From NCBI RefSeq assembly GCF_023507745.1, contig NZ_JALPZO010000014.1:62001-126000 (forward strand): DNA of 64,000 nt, written 5' to 3'. The notes beneath the pieces are model-generated. The model had not been told where the DNA came from, ran no database searches, and was given only the letters and a program-made list of their open reading frames with translations. The stretch is from Vreelandella olivaria (lineage in GTDB: Bacteria; Pseudomonadota; Gammaproteobacteria; Pseudomonadales; Halomonadaceae). Below, one piece after another: positions 1 to 8,660 of the stretch (position 1 is the stretch's first letter; the number at the start of each line of letters is the position of its first letter). Both the position numbers and the translations under genes were made by a program.

Positions 1-459
1 CTCGCTCTCTTCAGCATCTCTGTTCGTCAGTCCGCCTCCTCCCATTTGGATGGGCGTTGCAGAGCCCAAATGTGTCGAAGGTGCCATGGCAGCCACATGG
101 CTGCCGTATAGCAGGTAGGTGCCTGCGCTTGCCGCCCTTGCTCCACTGGGCGACACATATATAACCACGGGTATATCGGCATTCAGCATGGTTTGAACCA
201 TGTCACGCGTCGTATCTACCAACCCACCCGGCGTATTTAGTTCAACAATAACCAGCTCACTATCCTGGTCACGAGCATGACGCAACCCTCGTTCAAAATA
301 ATCCTTAGTTGCTGGGCCAATGGCGCCCTCAACGCTTAGTACTACCACGTTTCCAGCACTACTCTGCGCCAACGCTTGCCAAGTGAACGAAAGAGCGGCC
401 ATGAAGACACCAACAATGAATATCCAAAGCCAACAGTATTTGTGGGCAAGAGCTTTCAT
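1..459 (-). CDS. NfeD-family ClpP-class membrane serine protease (5' part only)
   Basis: The first 153 codons of a leftward gene run off the window edge. Residues 1-32 form a signal peptide or N-terminal anchor (KALAHKYC then a hydrophobic stretch ending near WQALAQ). A ClpP/crotonase-like fold follows, with VELNTPGGLVDTTRDM at about 73-88, AASAGTY at 109-115 and a MAPSTHLGSATP segment at about 125-136. These match the N-terminal protease domain of NfeD (1510-N type), where the serine of the AASAGT motif is the nucleophile; here it is Ser111. The family cleaves hydrophobic C-terminal segments of membrane proteins such as stomatins. The C-terminal membrane and OB-fold parts, and any stomatin partner gene, would lie outside the window. 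The family call is firm; the full length is unknown. Confidence 0.85.
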   Translation of the reverse strand, partial: MKALAHKYCWLWIFIVGVFMAALSFTWQALAQSSAGNVVVLSVEGAIGPATKDYFERGLRHARDQDSELVIVELNTPGGLVDTTRDMVQTMLNADIPVVIYVSPSGARAASAGTYLLYGSHVAAMAPSTHLGSATPIQMGGGGLTNRDAEESE

Positions 460-677
460 AACGACTCCCCGCGCTTTGCGCCTTCATGTCACTGTCTAGC
501 TCACTTTGGCAAACATCGCCACGCCCCCTATTCCACTCTTGTTAATAGAGACCATCATAGCGCCATCTTGTTTCACAACTCTTATATTTTGTACAAAGAA
601 TGGACAACTGGCTATCGCCGTACCCTTTTAGCAAAGCAATACCCCTGCCTGTCTAACTCTTTATAAATTTGCATATA

Positions 678-1085
678 CTACTGCACGTAGTAGCCGCTGA
701 CGCGCCACGTACCTGCTTCAAAGTGGGGAGTGATGGTTTCGATGGCGCGCGCCTTATTTTCAAAGCGAGTATGAAAAGTGAACACAATATAATCACCATC
801 TGGCGCGCCCGGCATGGATCGCTGGCGGTTGACGCTTACTCGCTGCCGCGACTGTACCGGGCCGAGTTCCTGGCGTGCCAATGCAATGGTACGCCTTAGC
901 ATGGATGGCGAAAGCGGCCGTTGTAGAAGTGGTGATGAGGCTTCCCAGGCTTGCTCATATTCACCGTTATCAATTGCTTCCAGCCACGCCAGCGCCGCCG
1001 CTTCCGCAGCCTGAACCGAGGCCTTAACGTGAGTGGAAAACATCAGCAGGGTGACGGCAAGCAGAAGAATAAGTGGTTTGGGCAT
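678..1085 (-). CDS. DUF4019-family secreted protein
   Basis: This 135-residue protein has a signal peptide (MPKPLILLLAVTLLMFSTHVKAS, cleavage likely near residue 22). The mature part has a helical start (AEAAALAWLEAIDNGEYEQAW) and a beta-rich end (DGDYIVFTFHTRFENKARAIET, ending SGYYVQ). This is the pattern of DUF4019, a small periplasmic domain with an NTF2/cystatin-like appearance whose function is unknown. It is transcribed leftwards, 218 nt upstream of the NfeD-like gene, and diverges from the methyltransferase on its right. There is no obvious operon partner. The coding call is good; no function can be assigned. Confidence 0.75.
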   Translation of the reverse strand: MPKPLILLLAVTLLMFSTHVKASVQAAEAAALAWLEAIDNGEYEQAWEASSPLLQRPLSPSMLRRTIALARQELGPVQSRQRVSVNRQRSMPGAPDGDYIVFTFHTRFENKARAIETITPHFEAGTWRVSGYYVQ

Positions 1086-1257
1086 GGCAGGCTCTTATGG
1101 CAGTCAGGAGTAATCGTACATCTTAAGTAACTATCGGAAGATAGGTAAATTTCTTTAGCGGGTACTTAACCGCCCGGCACAGTACCTGCTTCTCAAATCC
1201 CACCGGCTCGTTTACTATGCGCCACCCACTAATTTCAGCTCCCACCGCTAGGCTACT

Positions 1258-2001
1258 ATGTCCGTCAACGCACTCTATACCGACCTTTCCGGCTACTACG
1301 ATTTGATGTGCGTAGACATTAACTACCAAGCTCAAAGTAACGCCATCCACCGACTGCATCAGATCTTCGGCAACGGGGGTACCACCCATCTGGATTTAGC
1401 CTGTGGCACCGGCCCCCATGTGCGCCACTTTATTGATTTTGGCTACACAAGCAGCGGACTGGACATCAACCAACCAATGCTGGATATCGCCGCTAACCGC
1501 TGCCCGGAAGCGCACTTCTCACTGCAGGACATGAGTACCTTCGAGGTCAGCGAACCGCTGGATTTAATCACCTGTTTTCTGTACTCCATCCACTATAACG
1601 ATAGTATTGCAAAACTGAGCGCCTGCATTGCCAGCGCTCATAAAGCTTTGAAAGCATGTGGCGTTTTCTACTTTAATGTAGTGGATAAACAGAGGATCAA
1701 TAACGACCTATTCGTCAAGCATACCGCCAGGCAGGCTGAGGACACCTTTACATTCCGCTCAGGGTGGCACTACAGCGGCCAGGGTGAGAAGCAGTCACTC
1801 AGGTTGAGCATTGAGAAAGCCAATGCAAATACCACCCAGGTATGGAACGACGAACACTCCATGGTGGCGGTCAGTTTTGGTGAACTCACCGCCCTGCTGG
1901 AGCCTTACTTCGAGGTGCACGTGTTTGAGCACAACTACGAGACCATTACCCCCTGGGATAACGTCTCAGGCAACGCGATTTTCGTGTGTGTGAAGCGCTA
2001 G
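1258..2001 (+). CDS. Class I SAM-dependent methyltransferase
   Basis: The 247-residue product has the Rossmann-type methyltransferase signature: motif I at about 45-53 (LDLACGTGPH), an acidic end to strand 2 (GLDINQPML), and a motif IV-like stretch (EPLDLITCFLYSIHY) followed by LKACGVFYFNVVD. The N-terminus (ALYTDLSGYYDLMC) resembles small-molecule methyltransferases of the Methyltransf_25/11 type. The substrate cannot be read from the sequence. The gene stands alone on the plus strand between two leftward genes, with a weak ribosome-binding site. Its ATG lies 172 nt from the start of the divergent DUF4019 gene. Confidence 0.8.
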   Translation: MSVNALYTDLSGYYDLMCVDINYQAQSNAIHRLHQIFGNGGTTHLDLACGTGPHVRHFIDFGYTSSGLDINQPMLDIAANRCPEAHFSLQDMSTFEVSEPLDLITCFLYSIHYNDSIAKLSACIASAHKALKACGVFYFNVVDKQRINNDLFVKHTARQAEDTFTFRSGWHYSGQGEKQSLRLSIEKANANTTQVWNDEHSMVAVSFGELTALLEPYFEVHVFEHNYETITPWDNVSGNAIFVCVKR

Positions 2002-2019
2002 CGGCTACATTAAAGAGCA

Positions 2020-2490
2020 CTAGCTGTCAGTGCCGGGGCGCAGCTGGCGCTGAATACCAAGCAAGAAATTACGCAGCATTTGATCCTTACACTCACGATA
2101 ATTCTTATGGCTTGGCTTACGGAAAAAGGCACTGAGTTCATGAGGGCTTAATGGTAAGCCAACCAGCTCAAACACCTCTAAAATATCCTCAGCTTTTAAA
2201 TTCAGTGCAATGCGCAACTTTTGGAACACCATATTGTTGTTCAGCTGCGCTTCTGGAGCGGGCTGCGGTCCTTCACGCTTGCCACGTTTAAAGCTGATAA
2301 ACCCATTCAAAAATGCCGCCAACTCTTTGTTCTTCATCGTGACAAAAGCATCATCTTCGTCCTTTTTCAACCAGGCAGTTACCTGCTCCTGGGTCACGCT
2401 GACCTCTGCCAGGGCGAAGATATCCACGATAATGCTGTCTTTTAAATCAAAGGTGTAACGAATGCGGCGAAAAATATCATTATTGGTCAA
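2020..2490 (-). CDS. DUF1456 (YehS-like) protein
   Basis: This 156-residue protein is built of two similar halves, each starting with a short helix-rich motif: NNDIFRRIRYTFDLKDSIIVDIF at 3-25 and NNMVFQKLRIALNLKAEDILEVFEL at about 85-109. This duplicated unit is characteristic of DUF1456, the YehS family of gammaproteobacteria, whose function is unknown. It lies just downstream of the 140-residue helical protein gene on the same strand (10-nt gap), so the two are probably co-transcribed. The length fits the family. A role should not be inferred. Confidence 0.8.
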   Translation of the reverse strand: MTNNDIFRRIRYTFDLKDSIIVDIFALAEVSVTQEQVTAWLKKDEDDAFVTMKNKELAAFLNGFISFKRGKREGPQPAPEAQLNNNMVFQKLRIALNLKAEDILEVFELVGLPLSPHELSAFFRKPSHKNYRECKDQMLRNFLLGIQRQLRPGTDS

Positions 2491-2500
2491 AATAGGGTTC

Positions 2501-2923
2501 CTAGCCGTTGGTTAGCGTTGCAAGCTGCTCATCGATTTCTGCTTTCAGATCATCATCTTCAATGTTCTGGGCGCTGGCTTGAGCATGCTGCAAGCTTTTG
2601 ATCGCATCATCAGTTCGGCCCAGCTCCACTTGCAGCGTCGCCATGGAGACACCAATGGAGGCCATATGGTCTTTCGAACTTTTCGCAATGGCCTTATCGA
2701 GTGCCTTTTGGTAAATCGGCAGCGTGTCTTCCAGTTCTTCGGTAAAGTCCGCCAGGGTTTCCCACTGCTCCGGATGGTCTTTATCAGTGTTTTCGTGTTC
2801 GGTACAAATCGCCTGTAGCTGGGCATACAGGGCTTCAAATGTTTCTCGATCATCTTTGGCAGCGGCCTTCATCAGCTTTTCGGCCAGTTCGTAAACTGCC
2901 TTATATATTTTGGTGTTAATCAT
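2501..2923 (-). CDS. Small TPR-like helical protein
   Basis: The 140-residue product begins MINTKIYKAVYELAEKL and is almost entirely amphipathic helices, with a TPR-like pair near ASIGVSMATLQVELGRTDDAIKSLQHAQASAQ. I chose the ATG at 2923 because a GAGAAGG ribosome-binding sequence lies about 10 nt upstream. The longer open frame up to 3085 adds a segment that does not look like protein. There is no signal peptide, so the protein is cytoplasmic. It sits 10 nt upstream of the DUF1456 gene and is likely in operon with it. A possible -10 hexamer (TATAAT) is found about 95 nt upstream. I do not recognise a named family. Confidence 0.7.
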   Translation of the reverse strand: MINTKIYKAVYELAEKLMKAAAKDDRETFEALYAQLQAICTEHENTDKDHPEQWETLADFTEELEDTLPIYQKALDKAIAKSSKDHMASIGVSMATLQVELGRTDDAIKSLQHAQASAQNIEDDDLKAEIDEQLATLTNG

Positions 2924-3016
2924 GAACAACTTACCTTCTCTAATAAAAAACAGGACAAGTATAAAACTGGTGAAAAATAAACATTCGTGACTTTGCCACC
3001 CCAGGTTGATAGCGCC

Positions 3017-3022
3017 ATTATA
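3017..3022 (-). promoter_or_regulatory. Possible -10 element for the TPR-like/DUF1456 pair
   Basis: On the minus strand a perfect TATAAT occurs 94 nt upstream of the chosen start at 2923. No good -35 hexamer is seen 16-18 nt further upstream, so this is a weak prediction. Confidence 0.3.
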
Positions 3023-3162
3023 CCCTTTGGGGACGCAGGTACGGGGGATCATTTTGGTAGTGCTGGTGGGAACGTATGGTGGCACTTGCTAGCTCTACCA
3101 AGCAGCGCTCAACGCCGGGATGTATGGAGGGAAGCCTATTCGCACTTAATATAACGCACGGG

Positions 3163-3756
3163 TTAAGTCACTTTCTGAGCTAGAACGGAGTAAGTATGCC
3201 AGTGTTTTTCCCTACCCAATAACGTGGCGCCATCTGCCTCGTGCTCATAGATATCGAGAACGCGATAATCTTGCTCAAAAAGCGCTGTAAGCTGGGTATG
3301 AGTATGCACGGACAAATCACCCCACCCCATCCTGGCCCAGGAGTCATTTGGTCCCATAAAATGACCACAAAAAATTCCACCACTGAGCAGCGACTGCGTT
3401 ACCTTTGCCCATACTGCCGGGAACAAATCTGGATGGCAAAAAAACAGGCTAGAGCATGCTGTGATTAAGGCTGCATCAGGGTAGTCATATTGTTCAAAGC
3501 TACTTACCTGAGGAAGCAGCGATACCTTAAGGTGCTGCTTTGCCAACGCCCTCAAACGAGCAATGGCTTCGTCATTGTTATCAAATGCATGCACTGTGAA
3601 GCCTTGCTCAATTAAAAACATAGCATCACGCCCAGCACCACAGCCTACATCCACTGCCGTGCGGGGTAGCGAATCATCTAACCATTCAAGGGCCATGTTA
3701 AGATGAGGGTATACCTCAACGTTCATGGATCGATCGTAATAGGTTTGGTTATGCAT
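3163..3756 (-). CDS. Class I SAM-dependent methyltransferase (TehB-like)
   Basis: This 197-residue protein has a clear motif I (AVDVGCGAGRDAMFL at about 34-48), an acidic residue after strand 2 (VHAFDNNDEAIARL) and DAALITACSSLFF in the motif IV position. The short N-terminus (MHNQTYYDRSMNVEVYPHLNMALEWLDD) resembles TehB-like and Methyltransf_11/12 enzymes. The substrate is unknown. The gene lies 2 nt downstream of the SRPBCC gene on the same strand, so the two are almost certainly one transcript. No membrane segment or signal peptide is seen. It could act on a small toxic compound, as TehB does on tellurite, but nothing here proves this. Confidence 0.78.
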   Translation of the reverse strand: MHNQTYYDRSMNVEVYPHLNMALEWLDDSLPRTAVDVGCGAGRDAMFLIEQGFTVHAFDNNDEAIARLRALAKQHLKVSLLPQVSSFEQYDYPDAALITACSSLFFCHPDLFPAVWAKVTQSLLSGGIFCGHFMGPNDSWARMGWGDLSVHTHTQLTALFEQDYRVLDIYEHEADGATLLGREKHWHTYSVLAQKVT

Positions 3757-3758
3757 GG

Positions 3759-4187
3759 TTAAAACTTGCGCACCTGGAAAGGAATGCCAACCCCTTCCTC
3801 ACAATACTGCTTTAAGCTCAGCAGAAAAATCGCCCAATTATAATTACAGAAGCGATAAAAATCAGTCACTTCCCGCCAGCCCGTATGCCGAAGCACTACA
3901 GATGTCTTGCCACCTTCTTCTTCAATATCAAAGCTTATTTTTGTCCCGACCCACTCCGGGTCTGAGTCGACACAGTGCCAGACCATTTTTCTGTTTGGAA
4001 TCAAGTCTTCAATTTCCATTTTCGTTGGCTTCTCATCACCGAACGAAAATTCATTGAGCGCACCTAACTGCGCCGTAAAAACAAGCTCTTGTGTCCATAT
4101 CTCAGACAGCCCATTAGCAGTCGTCAACACCTCATAGACTTTTGATGCGGATGCGTTCACATACTGGATATGTTCAATATTTGCCAT
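3759..4187 (-). CDS. SRPBCC-fold (AHSA1/START-like) protein
   Basis: The product, counted from MANIEHIQYVNASASKVYEV, is 142 residues. It shows the SRPBCC pattern: an N-terminal strand and helix (ASASKVYEVLTTANGLSEIW), a central sheet (FSFGDEKPTKMEIEDLIPNRKMVWHCV), a TSVVLRHTGW strand and a long C-terminal helix (NYNWAIFLLSLKQYCEEG). Such proteins bind hydrophobic ligands or act as cyclases, or as Hsp90-activator-like folds. I chose the ATG at 4187 because the domain begins there; the extra 27 residues of the longer frame (up to 4268) look non-coding. The next gene, a methyltransferase, begins 2 nt downstream, suggesting a linked but unknown role. Confidence 0.75.
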   Translation of the reverse strand: MANIEHIQYVNASASKVYEVLTTANGLSEIWTQELVFTAQLGALNEFSFGDEKPTKMEIEDLIPNRKMVWHCVDSDPEWVGTKISFDIEEEGGKTSVVLRHTGWREVTDFYRFCNYNWAIFLLSLKQYCEEGVGIPFQVRKF

Positions 4188-4294
4188 AAATATGCCCGCT
4201 TTTTGTTCTCGGCTAACGCCAAACTCACCGGAAAACCAGGAGCGTAGCGAGTAAATTTTCCATAGCAACCGCCTTACTATATGAGTGTAAGCAA

Positions 4295-4516
4295 CTACAG
4301 GCTTTGCTTGGCCCTGTTTATAGCAGATTCCACCGCCAACAACGCTTGAGGACTATTCTTCCAGCATGTAGTCCTAAGCATCGCAGCAACCCCGTCTCGA
4401 CGACCGCTACGTAGTGTCTGCCCCAGGGTGAAGGCGATATCTGGGCCTGGAGAAAGATTTAGAAGAACCGCCGCAGATAGAAACGTCATCCAATGGACTA
4501 TTGAGTAGTCAAACAT
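4295..4516 (-). pseudogene. Remnant of a LysE/RhtB-family amino acid exporter gene
   Basis: The first 46 or so codons encode a perfect-looking LysE/RhtB N-terminus (HWMTFLSAAVLLNLSPGPDI, then AFTLGQTLRSGRRDGVAAML). Intact family members are about 200-210 residues with five or six membrane segments. Here the similarity stops abruptly after AAML, and a 27-residue unrelated tail (RTTCWKNSPQALL...) leads to a stop, giving only 73 residues. No remaining LysE sequence is visible on either side, so this looks like a large deletion or rearrangement and not a simple frameshift. It is unlikely to be functional. Confidence 0.7.
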
Positions 4517-4717
4517 ACTGACGCTCCATCGTATCTAGTGGGTAGCCTAAGTTCTTAAGCCACATAACGAAGACTGTAGAATAAGGTACGAGCCTTTCAA
4601 ATTGTGCATTTATCCCTCTAGACAGTAATGGGTATTAGATCGCGCACTCTGATATTGAATGATCGTGCCTGTGCGTTCAATAATGTTCTGCTGCATAACA
4701 GCATTCAGATTGAAGCA

Positions 4718-5344
4718 TCACGTAACAGGGATCATCACTACTTTGCGGTAGGCGGGCCGTTCTTCGAGTTGCTCTGTCCAGCGTTGCAGATGCGTGCGGG
4801 ATTGCCAGGTTAAGCCACTATTGAGCAGGTTGTACACAAAGGGCGCGATGGCGATATCACCCAGGCCAAAAGCGTCACCAGAAAACCAGCGCTGATTTGC
4901 CAGCGCGTTATCCATAATGGCGAATAGCGCCTCACACTCTTTCTCCGCTGCTTCAATGGCGGTGTTATCGCGTTTTTCTATCGGTGTTCTTACATAGCCC
5001 ATTAATATTTTGCGATGGCTGGGTGTCAGCGTGCTGTTGGCCCACTCCATCCACTTTTCCATCTGAGCACGCCTGGCAGGCTCTGCAATCCAAAGTTTGC
5101 TCTCACCATATTGGGCAGCCAGATAGCGGATAATGGCGTTGGATTCCCACAGCACGCTATTGGTGGCGTCGTCTTTGAGTAGAGGCACCAACCCGGTGGG
5201 ATTCATCGCCAGATATTCCGGGGTATTGTTGACGCCGTGCTGCAAGCCAGCCTGGATCTGTTCAAAGGGCAGTTCCAGCTCTTCCAGCACCCACAGCACT
5301 TTTTTGACGTTAGTGGAGTTGTTGCGGCCCCAAAGCGTAATCAT
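4718..5344 (-). CDS. Glutathione S-transferase family protein
   Basis: The 208-residue product has an N-terminal thioredoxin-like domain ([28 protein letters not shown]) with the glutathione-binding [12 protein letters not shown] and [11 protein letters not shown] segments, then an all-helical C-terminal domain ([24 protein letters not shown]). The Ser10 of [10 protein letters not shown] is in the catalytic position of theta/beta-like bacterial GSTs. It probably conjugates or reduces electrophiles in the cytoplasm. It lies 77 nt downstream of mmsB on the same strand and could be read through from the valine-pathway genes, but it has no obvious place in that pathway. Confidence 0.85.
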   Translation of the reverse strand: MITLWGRNNSTNVKKVLWVLEELELPFEQIQAGLQHGVNNTPEYLAMNPTGLVPLLKDDATNSVLWESNAIIRYLAAQYGESKLWIAEPARRAQMEKWMEWANSTLTPSHRKILMGYVRTPIEKRDNTAIEAAEKECEALFAIMDNALANQRWFSGDAFGLGDIAIAPFVYNLLNSGLTWQSRTHLQRWTEQLEERPAYRKVVMIPVT

Positions 5345-5420
5345 GGCAATCCTTTTTGTTTGAGCATGGAGAGGCAGTCAAGTTGCCTCTCACGGATTTG
5401 GATGGCATGCCAAGCCAGAT

Positions 5421-6320
5421 TTATGCACCCTCTTTATCCTGATAGAACTGCATAAGGCTTGAGAAATCGAGTTTACCATTGCCTTTGGCTTTATGAAGGG
5501 TGAACAGTGCACGGGCCGCAGAGCCCATGGGCACTGCGGAAGCACTCTGTTGGCTGACATCCATGGCAAGGCCAAGGTCTTTAATCATCAAATCGACCTG
5601 GAAACCACCTTGATAGCTTTTGGAGGCGGGAGCATTTTCCATGACGCCTGGGTAAGGGTTATAAACGTTCAGTGCCCAGTTACCACCGGAACTTTGTTTC
5701 ATAATTTCCGATAGTACTGCCGGGTCCAGGCCGTTTTTAACCCCCATATTAATTGCTTCACAGGTGCCCGCCATCAGGATGGATAGCAACATATTGTTGC
5801 ACACCTTAGCTACCTGCCCTGCACCATGATTTCCTGCATGGAAGATATTCTTACCCATCACTTCCAATACCGGTTTGGCCTGCTCAAATTGTGCGTCACT
5901 GCCGCCTACAATAAAGGTCAGTGTGCCCGCCTGCGCGCCACCAACTCCACCAGAAACAGGGGCATCCACAAAGCCTACACCTTTTTCGGCACCTGAAGCG
6001 GCCACGCTTCGAGCGGTATCTGCATCGATAGTTGAGCAGTCGATTACCAGTGCGCTCTGCTTGATCACATCAAACAACGGCGCTTCGCCATCTACATATA
6101 ACCCGCGCACATGCTTGCCAGCAGGCAGCATTGAAATAATAAAGTCGGCATCAGCTGCCGCTGCCTGGGCGGAAGCTGCTACTTCGCAGCCGTGTGATTT
6201 GGCGGCCTCCAATGCCTGGGAGGAGAGATCAAAGGCACGAACATTAAAGCCAGCTTTCGACAGGTTGGCCGCCATTGGGCCACCCATATTGCCTAGACCA
6301 ATAAACGCAACGGTAGTCAT
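5421..6320 (-). CDS. mmsB: 3-hydroxyisobutyrate dehydrogenase
   Basis: This 299-residue enzyme oxidises 3-hydroxyisobutyrate to methylmalonate semialdehyde with NAD+, a late step of valine breakdown. The NAD-binding motif GLGNMGGPMAANL is at residues 8-20, the substrate-binding DAPVSGGVGGAQAGTL at about 119-134, and the conserved catalytic lysine of the GQVAKVCNN segment is Lys172. Length and motifs fit the beta-hydroxyacid dehydrogenase family. It follows the 3-hydroxyisobutyryl-CoA hydrolase gene by 42 nt and the acyl-CoA dehydrogenase before that, giving three consecutive steps in pathway order. The usual partner mmsA (methylmalonate semialdehyde dehydrogenase) is not in this window. Confidence 0.93.
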   Translation of the reverse strand: MTTVAFIGLGNMGGPMAANLSKAGFNVRAFDLSSQALEAAKSHGCEVAASAQAAAADADFIISMLPAGKHVRGLYVDGEAPLFDVIKQSALVIDCSTIDADTARSVAASGAEKGVGFVDAPVSGGVGGAQAGTLTFIVGGSDAQFEQAKPVLEVMGKNIFHAGNHGAGQVAKVCNNMLLSILMAGTCEAINMGVKNGLDPAVLSEIMKQSSGGNWALNVYNPYPGVMENAPASKSYQGGFQVDLMIKDLGLAMDVSQQSASAVPMGSAARALFTLHKAKGNGKLDFSSLMQFYQDKEGA

Positions 6321-6362
6321 CTTTGTTTATCCTTATTATGTCGTACATCGTTAAAAAGCAGG

Positions 6363-7478
6363 TTAGCGAAGATCCGCCAGAGGGTTTTCCTCCCACGGCG
6401 ATGCTAATAACTCATTGATAAAAGCAGGCGCCACCGAGGCAACATCGGGATAGCTCCAGGCAGGCTGGCCATCTTTATCCACCAACAGGGCCCGCACGCC
6501 TTCCGGAAACTCGCGGTGACGACAGCACTGCACGGACAGTGCCAGCTCGGATTGAAATACTTCAGCGAGGGACATATGCCTGGCACGCTTTAGCTGCTCA
6601 TCAATTAACGTAACGGAGACCGGGCTGCCATGGGCCAGCGTTTGCTGCGCTTTCTTGAACCATCTATCTTCGCTTTCCACTGCCAAAATAGCGGCGACTA
6701 CCTGCTCCACAGTGTCATGATCCATTAGCCCACGAATCAGGGCCGCTGACTTGCAAACCGGGCTATCCAGTTCAGCAAACACGCTTTCGGACTGCTGCTC
6801 CAACTCACGCAATATACTGTTCACGACACCATTGGCATCGGTACGCTTGCCCTCCCCCCAGATAGCATTCAGTAATTTTTGCGTCAACGTAGTGCGATGA
6901 TGAGTGGCAATGGCACGATCCGCCAGCCCCAGGTGAACTGCATCCAGCGCATTAATCTGGCTGCCCGTCATGGCAAGAAAGCGCCCGGTGCCATTGGGAA
7001 GACGGTTTAAAAACCAGCTGGCACCAACATCGGGATATAAACCAATAGTGACTTCCGGCATGGCAAGACGGGAGGTCTCGGTGACAATCCGGTGGCTGCT
7101 GCCACTCAGCAGGCCCATGCCGCCGCCCATGACGATACCACTGCCCCAGCAGACCACCGGTTTGGGATAGGTATGTAATAGATAATCCAGGCGGTATTCG
7201 GTATCGAAAAAGCGTTGTGGGAAGTCAGGATCACCATCACCGGTGATGGCTTTATAGAGATTGACGACATCTCCTCCAGCACAAAAGGCTTTTTCTCCGG
7301 CACTGTCCAGCAGGATGGCCACTACCCGTTCATCTGTTTGCCAGGCCTGTAGCTGGGGCAGCATGAGTTCAATCATTTCCAGCGTCAGCGCATTGAGTGA
7401 ACGCTCGGCGTTCAGGCTAATCTCGCCGATCAAGTGGCCATCCTGGGTGGCGTATTCTGCAAAAAGTACGCTACTCAT
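6363..7478 (-). CDS. 3-hydroxyisobutyryl-CoA hydrolase
   Basis: The 371-residue crotonase-fold protein carries the oxyanion-hole segment AFCAGGDV at about 64-71, GSGIVMGGGMGLL at about 112-124, and the catalytic pair of the HIBYL-CoA hydrolases: Glu142 and Asp150 in MPEVTIGLYPDVGASWFL. Its length (about 370 residues, longer than ordinary 260-residue enoyl-CoA hydratases) and the GLYPDVG motif separate it from simple hydratases. It removes CoA from 3-hydroxyisobutyryl-CoA in valine degradation. It lies between the isobutyryl-CoA dehydrogenase-like gene (27-nt gap) and mmsB, consistent with one operon. Confidence 0.9.
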   Translation of the reverse strand: MSSVLFAEYATQDGHLIGEISLNAERSLNALTLEMIELMLPQLQAWQTDERVVAILLDSAGEKAFCAGGDVVNLYKAITGDGDPDFPQRFFDTEYRLDYLLHTYPKPVVCWGSGIVMGGGMGLLSGSSHRIVTETSRLAMPEVTIGLYPDVGASWFLNRLPNGTGRFLAMTGSQINALDAVHLGLADRAIATHHRTTLTQKLLNAIWGEGKRTDANGVVNSILRELEQQSESVFAELDSPVCKSAALIRGLMDHDTVEQVVAAILAVESEDRWFKKAQQTLAHGSPVSVTLIDEQLKRARHMSLAEVFQSELALSVQCCRHREFPEGVRALLVDKDGQPAWSYPDVASVAPAFINELLASPWEENPLADLR

Positions 7479-7505
7479 TCCAATATCCTTGTGGTTTGCT
7501 ATAGC

Positions 7506-8660
7506 TCAAAGTTCGCCAGCACCATCCGCCAGTACACGACGGGAAATAATCAAACGCATAATCTCATTGGTACCTTCCAGAATACGGTGTACACGTGTGT
7601 CGCGCACATAGCGTTCCATGGGGTACTCCTTAATGTAGCCGTTACCACCGTATAGCTGGAGGGCTTCATCGCATACTTTGAATCCCACATCGGTGGCAAA
7701 GCGCTTGGCCATGGCGCAGTAGGCGGTAGCATCCGGATGACCTGCATCCAACTTGGTAGCGGCCATTCGTACCAGTTGGCGGGCGGCAACCAACTCAGTC
7801 ACCATATCAGCCAAACGGAATTGCAACGCCTGAAAATCCGCCAGACGCTTACCAAACTGCTTGCGCTCCAGCATGTACTCGCGGGCTTTGTTGATCGCCT
7901 TCTGAGCGGTACCAATCGAGCAGGTAGCAATATTGATGCGCCCCCCGTCCAGCCCCTTCATGGCAATTTTAAAACCTTCACCCTCGCGGCCCAGCAAATG
8001 GCTGGCCGGTATGCGTACATCTTCGAAAGTGATCATCCGGGTAGGCTGACTGTTCCAGCCCATTTTGTCCTCTTTGCGCCCATAACTGATGCCGGCAGCC
8101 TTGGCATCTATGGCAAAGGCAGATACACCGCCTGGCCCCTCACCACCGGTACGCGCCATGACAACCAGAAAATCGGTACTGCCTGCACCGGAAATAAACA
8201 TCTTGCTACCATTGAGCAGGTAGTCATCGCCATCGAACTTGGCGGTGGTTTTAAGTGATGCCGCATCGGAACCTGCGTTCGGTTCGGTCAGGCAATAAGA
8301 ACCCAACAGCTCGCCGGTAGCCAACTTGGCACCCCACTGTTCTACCGCCTCGGCAGTACCGAAGTTCGCCAGCATCCAGGTCACCATGTTGTGAATGGTG
8401 AGATAGGCAGTGGTCGAGGTGCAGCCCATGGAGAGCTGTTCGAAAATAATGCTGGCATCCAGCCGGGAAAGCCCAAGGCCACCCACGCTCTCTGGAGCGT
8501 ACAGAGAGCAGAAGCCCAGTTCACCCGCTTTACGGATTACATCCACAGGGAAAAATGCCTCGGCATCCCACCGGGCGGCGTGAGGCTCTAACTCGTTTTG
8601 GGCAAAGGCCCGCGCCATATCGGCAAAGGCAACCTGGTCTTCACTTAACTCAAAGTTCAT
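7506..8660 (-). CDS. Acyl-CoA dehydrogenase, isobutyryl-CoA dehydrogenase type
   Basis: From the ATG at 8660 the protein is 384 residues (MNFELSEDQVAFADMARAF...). I chose this start because GCGGAG lies 7 nt upstream and the family begins there; the longer frame to 8717 adds 19 atypical residues. ACAD signatures include CLTEPNAGSDAASLKTTA, YGRKEDKMGWNSQPT and a C-terminal YVRDTRVHRILEGTNEIMR segment with the catalytic glutamate (about Glu362) of short/branched-chain dehydrogenases. Being followed by the 3-hydroxyisobutyryl-CoA hydrolase and mmsB, it most likely oxidises isobutyryl-CoA to methacrylyl-CoA. A predicted LiuR operator lies about 90 nt upstream. A separate enoyl-CoA hydratase for the next step is not next to it. 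Confidence 0.9.
   Translation of the reverse strand: MNFELSEDQVAFADMARAFAQNELEPHAARWDAEAFFPVDVIRKAGELGFCSLYAPESVGGLGLSRLDASIIFEQLSMGCTSTTAYLTIHNMVTWMLANFGTAEAVEQWGAKLATGELLGSYCLTEPNAGSDAASLKTTAKFDGDDYLLNGSKMFISGAGSTDFLVVMARTGGEGPGGVSAFAIDAKAAGISYGRKEDKMGWNSQPTRMITFEDVRIPASHLLGREGEGFKIAMKGLDGGRINIATCSIGTAQKAINKAREYMLERKQFGKRLADFQALQFRLADMVTELVAARQLVRMAATKLDAGHPDATAYCAMAKRFATDVGFKVCDEALQLYGGNGYIKEYPMERYVRDTRVHRILEGTNEIMRLIISRRVLADGAGEL

Noticed and set aside
2924..3085. N-terminal extension of the TPR-like protein
   Set aside because: The added 54 residues have no protein-like pattern, and a good ribosome-binding site supports the internal ATG at 2923.
3100..3170. ACTTAAC...GTTGAGC on the minus strand resembling integron attC core sites behind the TehB-like methyltransferase
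   Set aside because: The inner L-type boxes do not pair, and the neighbouring SRPBCC gene is only 2 nt away with no such site, so a gene-cassette array is not supported.
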